NCBI RefSeq assembly: GCF_004135735.1
Contig: NZ_CP012670.1
Coordinates: 1,488,001-1,552,000 of the forward strand
Reading direction: 5' to 3'
Length of the DNA stretch: 64,000 nt
DNA from: Sorangium cellulosum
GTDB lineage: Bacteria > Myxococcota_A > Polyangia > Polyangiales > Polyangiaceae
Numbering within the stretch: position 1 is the first letter of the stretch; every line of letters begins with the position of its first letter. Made by a program: the position numbers and the translations under genes. The notes beneath the pieces were generated by a model, which did not search any database, was not told where the DNA came from, and saw only the letters and a list, made by a program, of their open reading frames with translations. Shown here piece by piece: positions 35,137-44,172 of the stretch.

Positions 35137-35174
35137 TGTGCGGTGCGCTCGGAGAGGAGAGCGGGAGCGACGAT

Positions 35175-36245
35175 ATGATGGCGACGCGCGTTGCAGCGGT
35201 GACATGGTGCACGCTGGCCGCCCTGGTTGTGCCAGCGCTCGCGCACGCGCAGGGCGATTCGGCGAGGGTACCGGCCGCGGAGACCGATGGAGAACGAGCC
35301 GCGCCGTGGTTTCAGGAGGGCCTGAGAGCGGCGGACGAGACGCGGTGGGCCGACGCCGAGGCCGCGTACCTGAAGGCATGGGCCATCACGAAGACGTTCG
35401 ACGTTGCCGGCAACCTCGGCGTCGTCGAGCTGAAGCTCGGCAAGCCGCGTCAGGCCGCGATCTACCTGGCGTTCAGCTTGCGCAAGGCGCCGCCGTCGAC
35501 CAAAGCGGCGAAGCTGGACCGGCTACGGCGGCTGATCGAGCAGGCGAAGAAGCTGATCGGCGTGGTGCGCGCGCGGGTCACGCCGCCCGACGCGGAGGTG
35601 CTCGTCGATGGCAAGCCGCTGCCGGTGGAAGAGACGGCGGAGGAGATCTTCCTGGAGCCGGGGACGCATCGGATCACGGCGCGGCGGGGCGGGTACATCG
35701 AGGGCGAGAAGGTCGTGACGGTGGCGGCGGGGACGGCGCAGGAGGTGACGCTGGCGCTGGCGGAGCGGCCGGCAGCGACAGCGGCCATGCCACCCGCGAC
35801 CGTGCTGCCGACGCCGAGCGGCGCGACACCCGCGGCGCGCGTGGACGTGGTGCCGGAGGCGAGGCGGAGCTGGGTGCCGGTGATCGCGCTGGGGGCGGCG
35901 AGCGCGGTGGGGCTCGGGGTGGCGGTGGGGTTCACCCTGGCGGCGAACGCGGCGAGCGCGGATGCGAGCAGGCAGCGCGCGATGCTGCGTCACGCCGGCG
36001 GCGGCTGTGTGGATGTGCCCGCGGAGTACGGCCATCTCTGCTCGAACGTTCGCGACAGCGCGTCACGCCTCGAGCTACGCACGCGTGCGGCGACTGTCGC
36101 GTATGTGACCTCCGGCGCGCTGGCGATGGGTGCGATGGCCTATGCACTGTGGCCGAGTGCACGGACCGCAACGTTCCGCGGGATACACGCATCACCCGAG
36201 GTGAGTCCTGGCCACGCTGGAATTGTCATGCGAGGTGTGTGGTGA
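35175..36245 (+). CDS. TPR/PEGA-domain periplasmic protein (module 2)
   Basis: 356-aa paralog of the 27213 product. Signal peptide MMATRVAAVTWCTLAALVVP...AHAQ, TPR-like stretch (DETRWADAEAAYLKAWAIT), then the PEGA domain, whose DNA differs from module 1 by only about three bases over ~215, while the flanks differ widely. Two membrane-type helices follow (VIALGAASAVGLGVAVGFTL and TSGALAMGAMAYAL). Stop overlaps the next start (GTGA). Confidence 0.8.
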   Translation: MMATRVAAVTWCTLAALVVPALAHAQGDSARVPAAETDGERAAPWFQEGLRAADETRWADAEAAYLKAWAITKTFDVAGNLGVVELKLGKPRQAAIYLAFSLRKAPPSTKAAKLDRLRRLIEQAKKLIGVVRARVTPPDAEVLVDGKPLPVEETAEEIFLEPGTHRITARRGGYIEGEKVVTVAAGTAQEVTLALAERPAATAAMPPATVLPTPSGATPAARVDVVPEARRSWVPVIALGAASAVGLGVAVGFTLAANAASADASRQRAMLRHAGGGCVDVPAEYGHLCSNVRDSASRLELRTRAATVAYVTSGALAMGAMAYALWPSARTATFRGIHASPEVSPGHAGIVMRGVW

Positions 36246-37819
36246 AGCGCTCGAGAGAGGCCGCGACGAGATCGCGAAAAACGCGCTCGATGCGTGGGAT
36301 CTTCGCGTTCGCAGTGATCTGTTGTGGCTGCGACGTCGTCTGGCCCAACGTCACCGAGGACTGCGAATTCCTCATGACTTGCGAGCACTATCGCGGGTTG
36401 TGGAACGACGTGGAAACACCAGCGGCCTGCGTGCCGAGCGAGAGCGCGGTGGAAGACGGATGCGGGGTGTTCGTGTCGTCGTCCGGCGACGACGGGAACG
36501 CGGCGACGAAGGAGGCGCCGGTGAAGACGCTGGCGGCGGCGCTTTCGCTGGCGGAGGCGAACGGGACGCGGCGCGTGTACGCGTGCGCGGAAGCGTTCGA
36601 GGAGGCGGTGGAGGTTACGGGGACCGTGACGATCTACGGCGGGCTGGACTGCGCGAACGGCTGGGGCTGGGTGGGCGGGGAGAGGAAGACGACGCTGACG
36701 GCGGGGGCAGGACAGATCCCGCTGTTGATGCGCGGAGGCGGCGCGGAGGCGACGGTGCGCGTGGAGGACGTGCACGTGCAGGCGCGCGGGATCGAGCCGG
36801 AGGACGCGTCGCTCGCGGGCGCGTCGTCGATCGCGGCGGTGGCGGACGAGGTGGGCGTGGAGCTCGTGCGGTGCGTGCTGGAAGCGGGGGACGCGGCGGC
36901 GGGGGCGGAGGGCGCGGCGTACGAGGAGAGCGCGATGGGGGGCGCGATGGGGAACAGCGGCAGCGAGGCGTGCTCGGCACAGATTGTCGTCCCCGGGGCG
37001 AGCCCGAAGAACGACTGCGGCACGCCGGAGGACGCGAGCGATGACTCGTCTGGCGGCGCTGGCGGCATCGGGCAGGAGGACCCCGGCGGCGCCGGCAGCA
37101 AGGGCTCGCCGGGCGCCACGCCGAACGGCGGCGCGGGCGAGGAGGGGACGATGCTGTGCACGGAGGGAACCGCCGGCGCCGAAGGAGCGGCGGGCACGCC
37201 GGGCGAAGGGGCGACGGGGCTGGGCGAGATCAGCGCCGCCGGCTACACGGGCGCCACCGGCAGCGACGGCACGCAGGGCGGCACCGCGCAGGGCGGCGGC
37301 GGAGGCGGCGGCGCGAAGGGCGGCGTGGGCGAAGGCAAGTGCATGTCGGCGGAGTCGGCCGGCGGCGCGAGCGGCGGCTCGGGAGGAGCAGGCGGCTGCG
37401 GCGGCGCGGGCGGGCGAGGCGGCGGCGCAGGCGGAGCGAGCATCGCGCTGCTCAGCCTGAACGCGAAGCTCGGCTTCGAGGACGTGACGCTGAAGACGGG
37501 GCGCGGCGGGGCCGGGGGCAAGGGCGGCGCCGGGCAGGAAGGCGGAGACGGCGGAGAGGGTGGCCCCGGCGGCAGGAAGCCCGAAGGCGCGACGGCGCTC
37601 AACGACGCGTGCGCTGGGGGTCGAGGCGGCAAGGGCGGCGCAGGGGGTCAAGGCGGCGGCGGGCGCGGGGGGCACGCGATCGGGATCGCGTACCAGGGCA
37701 CGGCGCCGTCGATGGAAGGAGCGATGGTCGAGGTAGGCGAGGCGGGGCCCGGCGGCCCCGGAGCGACCGCGGAGGGCGAGGGCCAGGCGGGTGTGAGGGC
37801 CGAGGTGCAGGCGTTCTGA
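36242..37819 (+). CDS. glycine-rich surface lipoprotein (module 2)
   Basis: 525-aa counterpart of the 28330 product: a basic N-terminus, a short signal (MRGIFAFAVICCGC) with a lipobox-like cysteine, a domain with VYACAEAFEEAVEVTGTVTI, then Gly-rich repeats (GGAGGKGGAGQEGGDGGEG). GTG 36242 overlaps the previous stop; ATG 36290 is the alternative and gives a cleaner signal peptide. Low-complexity part differs in order from module 1. Confidence 0.72.
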   Translation: MKRSREAATRSRKTRSMRGIFAFAVICCGCDVVWPNVTEDCEFLMTCEHYRGLWNDVETPAACVPSESAVEDGCGVFVSSSGDDGNAATKEAPVKTLAAALSLAEANGTRRVYACAEAFEEAVEVTGTVTIYGGLDCANGWGWVGGERKTTLTAGAGQIPLLMRGGGAEATVRVEDVHVQARGIEPEDASLAGASSIAAVADEVGVELVRCVLEAGDAAAGAEGAAYEESAMGGAMGNSGSEACSAQIVVPGASPKNDCGTPEDASDDSSGGAGGIGQEDPGGAGSKGSPGATPNGGAGEEGTMLCTEGTAGAEGAAGTPGEGATGLGEISAAGYTGATGSDGTQGGTAQGGGGGGGAKGGVGEGKCMSAESAGGASGGSGGAGGCGGAGGRGGGAGGASIALLSLNAKLGFEDVTLKTGRGGAGGKGGAGQEGGDGGEGGPGGRKPEGATALNDACAGGRGGKGGAGGQGGGGRGGHAIGIAYQGTAPSMEGAMVEVGEAGPGGPGATAEGEGQAGVRAEVQAF

Positions 37820-37924
37820 GAGAGGCGAGCGGTGCGGCTGCGGCGTCGTAGGCGCCGCGGCCGTCGCGCCGCGCGGAGCGAAGAGGACGACGGGCGAGAC
37901 GGCGCGCTCCGGCGAGCGCGGCGA

Positions 37925-37980
37925 TGACGGCTCGCGCGCGCTGACGGCTCGCGCGCGCTGACGGCTCGCGCGCGCTGACG
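37925..37980 (+). repeat. 17-bp tandem repeat, three units
   Basis: TGACGGCTCGCGCGCGC occurs three times head to tail from 37925, then a partial TGACG. It lies in the 281 bases between the glycine-rich gene and the PP2C gene, which otherwise hold no recognised gene. Confidence 0.85.
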
Positions 37981-38064
37981 ACCCGCGGCAGCGCGGCGGC
38001 GCGCTGCCCGAGAGAGAGAAGGACCCGGCGGCCTGCCATCGCAGGGGCAGCGCGCCTTGGCTCG

Positions 38065-38083
38065 GCTCGTCGTGTGGACGAGC
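38065..38083 (+). promoter_or_regulatory. conserved hairpin before PP2C gene (module 2)
   Basis: Same GCTCGTC-loop-GACGAGC hairpin as at 30367, located just before GAGGAGG. Conserved although the surrounding region differs between modules. Confidence 0.45.
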
Positions 38084-38100
38084 GCGCGAGGAGGACGATC

Positions 38101-38892
38101 GTGTATCCACAGCTCGCCATCGAGGCGGCAGCGCAGTCGGACGTGGGCCGTCGCCGGAGTCGGAACGAGGACAGCTTCGCGGCGCTGCCGTACCTGGGGT
38201 TGTTCATGGTGGCCGATGGGCTCGGAGGCCACGCGGCCGGCGAGGTGGCGTCGCGCATGGCGATCGAGGTGGTCAAGAGCTGCTTCGAGGAAGACGAGGA
38301 TCTGGAGGAGACGTGGCCGCGCGGCATGGCAGCGCCTGACGCGGCCAGCGCACGCGAGCGGGACGAGGTGCGGCTCGTGCTGAGCGTGCGGCGCGCGAAC
38401 CGGGCGATCTACGAGGCGAGCCGGCGGCAGGAAGCGATGCGCGGGATGGCGACGACCTTCGCGGGGGTGCTGCTCGCGCCGGGCATGGCGTACATCGCGC
38501 ACGTGGGCGACACGCGCGTCTACCGGATGCGCGGGGGAAAGCTGGAGCGGCTGACGCAGGATCACACGCTGCGGGAGGAGCTCTTGCAGGACGGCGACGG
38601 CGTGCTGGAGGCCGCGCTGGCATTGAGCGAGCGGGCGGATGCGGTGACGCGGGCGTTGGGGTGCGACCAGCGCGTGGAGATCGCGTCGCGGGTGGAGTCA
38701 ACGGCGCCGGGCGACGTGTTCCTCGTGTGCTCGGACGGGCTGTGGGGGCCCGTGCCGGAGGAACGCATCGCGGGCGTGCTCCGGGCGCACGGGGAGCTGA
38801 GCCTGGCGGCGGGGCTGCTGGTCGACCTCGCGAACGAGCACGGCGGGCCGGACAACGTAACGCGCGTGCTGGCGCGGCTGGGAGGCGGGTGA
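38101..38892 (+). CDS. PP2C-type Ser/Thr phosphatase (module 2)
   Basis: 263-aa paralog of the 30403 phosphatase, with the same metal and phosphate motifs (SDVGRRRSRNEDSF, MVADGLGGHAAGEVAS, HVGDTRVYRM, CSDGLWGPVPEERI, GPDNVTRV). Contains an extra loop (RGMAAPDAASARERDEVR) absent from copy 1. GAGGAGG precedes GTG 38101. VgrG starts one base after its stop. Confidence 0.92.
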   Translation: MYPQLAIEAAAQSDVGRRRSRNEDSFAALPYLGLFMVADGLGGHAAGEVASRMAIEVVKSCFEEDEDLEETWPRGMAAPDAASARERDEVRLVLSVRRANRAIYEASRRQEAMRGMATTFAGVLLAPGMAYIAHVGDTRVYRMRGGKLERLTQDHTLREELLQDGDGVLEAALALSERADAVTRALGCDQRVEIASRVESTAPGDVFLVCSDGLWGPVPEERIAGVLRAHGELSLAAGLLVDLANEHGGPDNVTRVLARLGGG

Positions 38893-38893
38893 C

Positions 38894-41587
38894 GTGCGCG
38901 GCGGCGATGCCATGCGCGGCGGCGACGCGCTGCTGCGGGTCGAGCTGACGCTCGCGTGCGGCGAGCGGCTGCGCGTCGAGCGGGTGGCGATCCACGAGGC
39001 GGTGTCGTCGCTCTTCACGGTGGAGGCGGAGGCGGTGTCGCCGGAGCCGTGCGTCGACTTCGACGCGATCGCAGGGCAGCCTGCGACGCTGCGGATCGAA
39101 GCCGGCGACGGCAGCGGACTGCATGGCGAGCGGGTGTGGTCGGGCGTGTGCAGCCACGTGCGGCAGGTGCGCGCGCTGGAGCTGCGCGGCGGCGAGCTCG
39201 GCGTCTCGACGTACGCGCTGACGCTCGTGCCGGCGCTCTGGCAGCTCTCGCTGCGCACGGACCACCGGATCTACCAGCATCTCTCGATCCCCGAGATCGC
39301 GGGCGCGCTGCTCGACACGTGGGGGCTGGAAGCGACCTGGAAGATCGACAAGGCCGAGCACCCGCGGCTTGCATACAAGGTGCAATACGGCGAGACAGAC
39401 CTCGACTTCTTCCATCGGTTGCTGGAGGAGGCGGGGATCGCGTACGCGCTGCTGGACGACGGAGAGCGGTCGAGGCTGGTGCTCACCGATGCGCTGCACC
39501 GGAGCGCGCCGCGGCGGGAGGCGCCGGTCGCCTATGTCGATCAGCCGCTGGACGTGCGCGCGCAGCCCTGGGTGACGCGCGTCGCGGTGGAGAAGCACGC
39601 GCGCGCCGGTGCGATCACGCTGCGCGATCACGATTTCGCGCGCCCGGCATGGACGCTCCTCGGTCAGGCGCGGAGCGCCGGCTGCACCGACGCGCGCGTC
39701 GAGCGCTACCGGTACGAGCCGGGCGCGTGCGTCCTCGAATGCGGCGGCGCCGCGTCGCACGACGACCGGCACGCGACGAGGCTCGTACAGCGGGCGCTGG
39801 AGGCGGAGCTTACGGGCGCCTGCGCGATCTCGTTTCACACGAGCGCGCTCGACCTGCGGCCCGGAACGATCTTCGCGGCCGAGGGCCATCCGCGGCCGGA
39901 GCTCGACCCGGGCCTAGGGCTGCTGGTGACGTCGCTATCGATCGAGGGCCGCGCGCACGGCGGCTGGTCGGTGCATGGCACGGCGGTGCGCGCATCGGAG
40001 CCGTATCGGCCGGCGCGGCGGACCGCAAAGCCGCGCGTGCACGGGATGCAGAGCGGCGTGGTGGTCGGCCCGGCCGGCGAGGAGATCCACACCGACGCTC
40101 ACGGCCGAGTGCGGGTGCAATTTCCCTGGGATCGGCTCGGCGCGCACGACGAGCACAGCTCGTGCTGGCTGCGCGTGGGCCAGGGCTGGGCGGGCGCGGG
40201 GTACGGCCTCTTCGCGCTGCCGCGCGTGGGGCAGGAAGTGCTGGTCGCTTTCCTGGAAGGCGACCCCGACCAGCCTGTGGTCGTCGGACGCGTGTCCAAC
40301 GCCCTCAACCCGGTGCCGCTGAAGCTGCCCGAAGAGCGGACGCAAAGCCTGTGGCGCAGCGCGTCGTCGCCGGGCGGCGGCGGTTTCAACGAGCTGCGCT
40401 TCGAGGATCGGAAGGGCGCGGAGCTCGTGGCGCTGCGCGCCGAGCGGGAGCTGCGCACCGAGGTGGGGCGCGACGAGGCGCTCGTGGTGCGAGGGAGCCG
40501 CGCGAAGAGCGTCGGCGGCGACGAGTGCGCGCGCACCGAAGGGCGGGCGGTGGGGTATGTGGGCAAGGATGCCCACGTCACCGTGGAGGGCGAGCTGCGC
40601 GAGCGGATCGGCGGCGCGCGGTCGCTGACGGTCGACGGCGACCGGCACGAGCGGGTCGGTCGGGTGGCAGCGCTGGAGGCGGGTGGCACGATCCATCTGA
40701 AGGCCGGCGGCGCCGTCGTGATCGAGGCGGGCGACGTGACGCTGCGCGGGCCGGGGGGCTTCGTGCGGATCGACGCGAGCGGCGTGTCGATCGACGGGGG
40801 GGCGGTCAGGATCAAGCAAGGGGGCGCGCCTGGCGGGGCGCCCGCGGCGCGGCCGGCGCTGCCCGTACTGCCGCCGGGCGCGCCGGTGCGGGCGGACCCT
40901 GTGCGGCTGCCGCTGCTCGGTTTCGCCGGTGGGCTGCCGCCGATGCAGGCGGGGGGCGTCGGCGGCGGAGGCGGGCCGCTCACGCCGGAGGAGGGGGCCG
41001 TGTGCGGTTTCATCTGTCGGTGCAAGGAAGAGCGGCTCCGGCAGCGATGTGTAACCCGGCACATCCGGGCGCTCGAGGACGCCTCGGCGCACACGAGCCC
41101 GCTCAAGGCCGAGGTGCCTTACGACATGAGCAAGCGGCCGCCAGCGCCCATCATGAGCAAGAACGATCCGCGACGAGCCACGCGGGGCAGTCCGAAGGGG
41201 AGCAGGATCCCCGACGTGGTGGTGGTCAAGGATGGCACGAGGCCGCCCACGCGCGACAATATCAAGGAGGTGATCGAGATCAAGTTCCCTCCAGACGAGC
41301 TCAAGGAAGAGCAGGAATTGGCATATGAGGCGATAGCCGGGGAAGCACCGTTCAAAGAGCTTGGGCCTGATCAGTGTGGCTGTCCGCGCCAGAAGAAGAC
41401 GCAGCCGCAGGAGATCACCGCGGGGGACGTGGCGGAAGTTGCCGCGTTGACGCTGCTCGTGGTGGCGCTGGTGCTGAATGACGCCGTACCCGGTGGGCAG
41501 GCTGACGATGTAGCGATCCCGCCCGCGGTCGCCCGGATCCTCAGCAAGCTCGCGCCGCTTCTCCGCGGCCCTGTGGTTGTCCCATGA
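38894..41587 (+). CDS. vgrG: VgrG spike with C-terminal VRR-NUC nuclease toxin (module 2)
   Basis: 897-aa copy, six residues longer at the N-terminus because of a duplicated MRGGDA. The N-terminal ~300 residues show scattered substitutions relative to module 1, but the protein is the same from about residue 312 to the end, including linker, VRR-NUC domain (D774, E795, K797, Q807) and terminal hydrophobic helix. This suggests that the nuclease half is under strong homogenisation. Its immunity gene follows after ten bases. Confidence 0.88.
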   Translation: MRGGDAMRGGDALLRVELTLACGERLRVERVAIHEAVSSLFTVEAEAVSPEPCVDFDAIAGQPATLRIEAGDGSGLHGERVWSGVCSHVRQVRALELRGGELGVSTYALTLVPALWQLSLRTDHRIYQHLSIPEIAGALLDTWGLEATWKIDKAEHPRLAYKVQYGETDLDFFHRLLEEAGIAYALLDDGERSRLVLTDALHRSAPRREAPVAYVDQPLDVRAQPWVTRVAVEKHARAGAITLRDHDFARPAWTLLGQARSAGCTDARVERYRYEPGACVLECGGAASHDDRHATRLVQRALEAELTGACAISFHTSALDLRPGTIFAAEGHPRPELDPGLGLLVTSLSIEGRAHGGWSVHGTAVRASEPYRPARRTAKPRVHGMQSGVVVGPAGEEIHTDAHGRVRVQFPWDRLGAHDEHSSCWLRVGQGWAGAGYGLFALPRVGQEVLVAFLEGDPDQPVVVGRVSNALNPVPLKLPEERTQSLWRSASSPGGGGFNELRFEDRKGAELVALRAERELRTEVGRDEALVVRGSRAKSVGGDECARTEGRAVGYVGKDAHVTVEGELRERIGGARSLTVDGDRHERVGRVAALEAGGTIHLKAGGAVVIEAGDVTLRGPGGFVRIDASGVSIDGGAVRIKQGGAPGGAPAARPALPVLPPGAPVRADPVRLPLLGFAGGLPPMQAGGVGGGGGPLTPEEGAVCGFICRCKEERLRQRCVTRHIRALEDASAHTSPLKAEVPYDMSKRPPAPIMSKNDPRRATRGSPKGSRIPDVVVVKDGTRPPTRDNIKEVIEIKFPPDELKEEQELAYEAIAGEAPFKELGPDQCGCPRQKKTQPQEITAGDVAEVAALTLLVVALVLNDAVPGGQADDVAIPPAVARILSKLAPLLRGPVVVP

Positions 41588-41995
41588 TGGAGGAGATATG
41601 TCGGACGAAGCGAATGAAATGATGGAGGTGCTCGATGAGCACATGGTGGTCAAGGACGATGAGGGGCGTCCGGTGCTTCAGGTTGCGCTCCTGGCGACGT
41701 TGTACTTCGAGAACGCGTACAAGCGGGAGGTGCGCGAGGCCGTGGTTTCGTGTTGTGAAGACTACTTCCGGCGCTGCGGCCATCGCCTGCGCTGGGCGCT
41801 CCACCCAGAAAGGCGGTTGATGGAGCCGTATGGCAAAGGGAAAGGCTCGTACCCCCGTGCGTGGCTCTTGGGGTTTGGTGAAGATGAGAGCTTCTCGCTC
41901 ATCTATCACGGGGCGGAGTACGACCGCGGTGCGAGCTCTTTCCTTGTGCATGCGCTGGGCAACGAGAGGCGGCCCTTTGTCGAGCTCGGGTTCTT
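39828..41995 (+). repeat. long direct repeat, copy 2
   Basis: Partner of 32094-34261. See there. The tract ends inside the immunity gene, beyond which the two copies diverge. Confidence 0.85.
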
Positions 41996-42578
41996 TCGGA
42001 TGGCGTTTCCGCTGCTCTGGTTCGCGGATTTGTCGGAGTCTTTCCCGGAAGTGATGCTCGAAGCGTGCCGGAGACTGAAGCCGGTGAGCGGCTACGGTGG
42101 TATCGGTGTGGTGGAGTCGCCGGATAGTTCCATCAAGAGCTTGTATGGACCTGTTGTGTATCAATGGGCTCAGCGGTTCCCTGGACTAGAGGCGGACTAT
42201 CCGACGAGCCATTCCATCTGGCTGCGCGAGGGGAGGGGAGGAAAGGAGGGCATCAAGGGCGTCAACTGGCTCACGGTGCTGGGGCAGCAGTGGGTCCAGG
42301 AAATGGGCGGGGTGGACAAGATGGAGGCTGACCTGAGCGCGCTGGATCCTCGATTTGTCATCCATCGTTTTACGGACGGGATTATGATCCAGGCCGGTCC
42401 GCGTCCACAGCTCGGCGATGCGGAACGCAATGTCTGGCCGGAGCTGTACGTCAAGCTGTCGAAGTGCCTGAAACCGATCCGGATCACGAAACACCGGCCG
42501 TTTCAACGTGGCGGTGCAGGGCCGCGTTTCGACCTGGAGCGCAGCCAAGCGTGGCTTCGCCGCTTCGACGACCGCTGA
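41598..42578 (+). CDS. DUF3396-type immunity protein (module 2)
   Basis: 326-aa immunity protein. The first ~132 residues match module 1 exactly; afterwards changes accumulate, concentrated around residues 213-270 (for example LREGRGGKEGIKG and ALDPRFVIHRFTDGIMIQAG). ATG 41598 follows GGAGGAGATAT. The expected target is the VRR-NUC domain of the preceding VgrG, which is the same in both modules. Confidence 0.85.
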   Translation: MSDEANEMMEVLDEHMVVKDDEGRPVLQVALLATLYFENAYKREVREAVVSCCEDYFRRCGHRLRWALHPERRLMEPYGKGKGSYPRAWLLGFGEDESFSLIYHGAEYDRGASSFLVHALGNERRPFVELGFFRMAFPLLWFADLSESFPEVMLEACRRLKPVSGYGGIGVVESPDSSIKSLYGPVVYQWAQRFPGLEADYPTSHSIWLREGRGGKEGIKGVNWLTVLGQQWVQEMGGVDKMEADLSALDPRFVIHRFTDGIMIQAGPRPQLGDAERNVWPELYVKLSKCLKPIRITKHRPFQRGGAGPRFDLERSQAWLRRFDDR

Positions 42579-42664
42579 GCGTGAGGGAGAGATGGAGATG
42601 AGGACCACGGGCATGCCGTCTTCGACCCCGATGACCACAACGCGAGACGCAGGCAACCATCGAG

Positions 42665-42703
42665 CCCCTCCCAGCACGCGCGTAGCGCGGGCTCTGGGAG
42701 GGG
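42665..42703 (+). terminator. strong hairpin after immunity gene (module 2)
   Basis: Counterpart of 34956-34994, with a few substitutions but the same stem. It lies in the 311-base stretch 42579-42889, which also holds the flanking repeat shared with module 1 and is otherwise empty. Confidence 0.45.
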
Positions 42704-42889
42704 CCGGCGGCGCACAGGCGCGGAGCGCCGAGCACCGCCGGGGGGTGGGCATCCTGCTGTTCTGCTGCTCTCTCTCGAGCGGGTCGCGCGGCGGCGATGA
42801 CCCTTGAAGATCGCCGCGCCGCGCCGCCCGAGATGGGCCTCTTCCCATTCGCCGACCGGCTCGGAAGCTACGCCCGCCGCCCGATGGGC

Positions 42890-44056
42890 TCACCCCGCCA
42901 CGTCGTACTCCGCCTGGACCAGCTTCGCGATCGTCGAGAGCTGCATGTTCGACGTGCCCTCGTAGATCTTCCCGATCTTCGCGTCGCGGTAGAGCTTCTC
43001 CACCGGATAGTCCTTGGTGAAGCCGACGCCGCCCATGAACTCGACGCAGAGCGACGCGGTCCGCTCGGCCACCTCGGACGCGAACAGCTTCGCCATCGCC
43101 GCCTCCTTCACGAACGGCAGGCCCGCGTCCTTCCGCCGCGCCGCGTTGTAGACGAGCAGGCGCGCGGCCTCGATCTCCATCGCCACGCGCGCGTACTGGT
43201 ACTGCACGCCCTGGAAGCTCGCGATCGTCTGGCCGAACTGCCTCCGCTCGCCCATGTAGCGCATCGCGTGCTCGAACGCCCCGGCCGCGAGGCCCAGCAT
43301 CTGCGCCCCGATGCCGATGCGGCCCTCGTTCAGCGTCTCGATCGCGATCTTGTACCCCTTGCCGACCTCGCCGAGCACGTTGCCCGCCGGCACCTCGCAG
43401 TCCTCCAGGACGAGCTCGCACGTGCTGGAGGCGCGGATCCCGAGCTTGTTCTCCTTCTTGCCGACCGAGAACCCCGGGGACGAGCGCTCGACCACGAACG
43501 CCGTGATGCCCTTGTAGCCCTTCGACGGATCGACGCTGGCGAACACCAGGAACACCGAGCTCTCGTTCGCGTTCGTGATCCACAGCTTGCGGCCGTTCAG
43601 GATCCAGCGGTCGCCGCGGCGCTCCGCCCGCGCCGCGAGCGCGAAGGCGTCCGAGCCGGAGCCCGCCTCGCTCAGCGCGTACGAGCCGACCCACTCCCGG
43701 CCGAGCCGCGGCAGGTACTGCTCCTTCTGCGCGTCCGTGCCCCAGCGGAGGAACGCGTTCGCCACCAGCGTGTTCTGCACGTCGACGAGCACGCTGACGC
43801 TCGGGTCGGCCACGGCGAGCGCCTCGATCGCCAGGATCGCGCTGAAGAAGCTCGCGCCGGAGCCCCCGTACGCCTCCGGGATCTCGATGCCCATGAGGCC
43901 GAGCTCGAACAGCGAGGGGAGGAGATCGCGGTCGAGCGCGCCCTGTTCGTCCATCGCGGCCGCGCGCGGCGCGACACGCTTCCTCGCGAAATCGAGCACC
44001 GAGTCGCGGAAGAGGCGCTCCTCGTCGGATAGCTGGGTGAGCGGGGGGTGAGACAC
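42890..44056 (-). CDS. acyl-CoA dehydrogenase
   Basis: 388-aa flavoenzyme that introduces an alpha-beta double bond into acyl-CoA. Landmarks: YALSEAGSGSDAFAL and WITNANESSVFLVFAS for FAD/substrate binding, ERRQFGQTIASFQGVQYQ, and the catalytic base glutamate in the C-terminal IYEGTSNMQL. GTG 44056 was chosen because AAGGAG lies eight bases before it; an in-frame ATG at 44080 has no such site. Short/medium-chain type by length. Neighbouring genes give no clear pathway. Confidence 0.93.
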   Translation of the reverse strand: MSHPPLTQLSDEERLFRDSVLDFARKRVAPRAAAMDEQGALDRDLLPSLFELGLMGIEIPEAYGGSGASFFSAILAIEALAVADPSVSVLVDVQNTLVANAFLRWGTDAQKEQYLPRLGREWVGSYALSEAGSGSDAFALAARAERRGDRWILNGRKLWITNANESSVFLVFASVDPSKGYKGITAFVVERSSPGFSVGKKENKLGIRASSTCELVLEDCEVPAGNVLGEVGKGYKIAIETLNEGRIGIGAQMLGLAAGAFEHAMRYMGERRQFGQTIASFQGVQYQYARVAMEIEAARLLVYNAARRKDAGLPFVKEAAMAKLFASEVAERTASLCVEFMGGVGFTKDYPVEKLYRDAKIGKIYEGTSNMQLSTIAKLVQAEYDVAG

Positions 44057-44172
44057 GGCGGTTTCTCCTTGTGAGCTCATGGCGCGGCGCGCCGTCGGGC
44101 CGCCACTATGCTCCCCGAAGGCCGCGCGCGAAAGCCTTTCCGTCGCCCGCCCGGCGGCCGCCGCGAGCGGCC

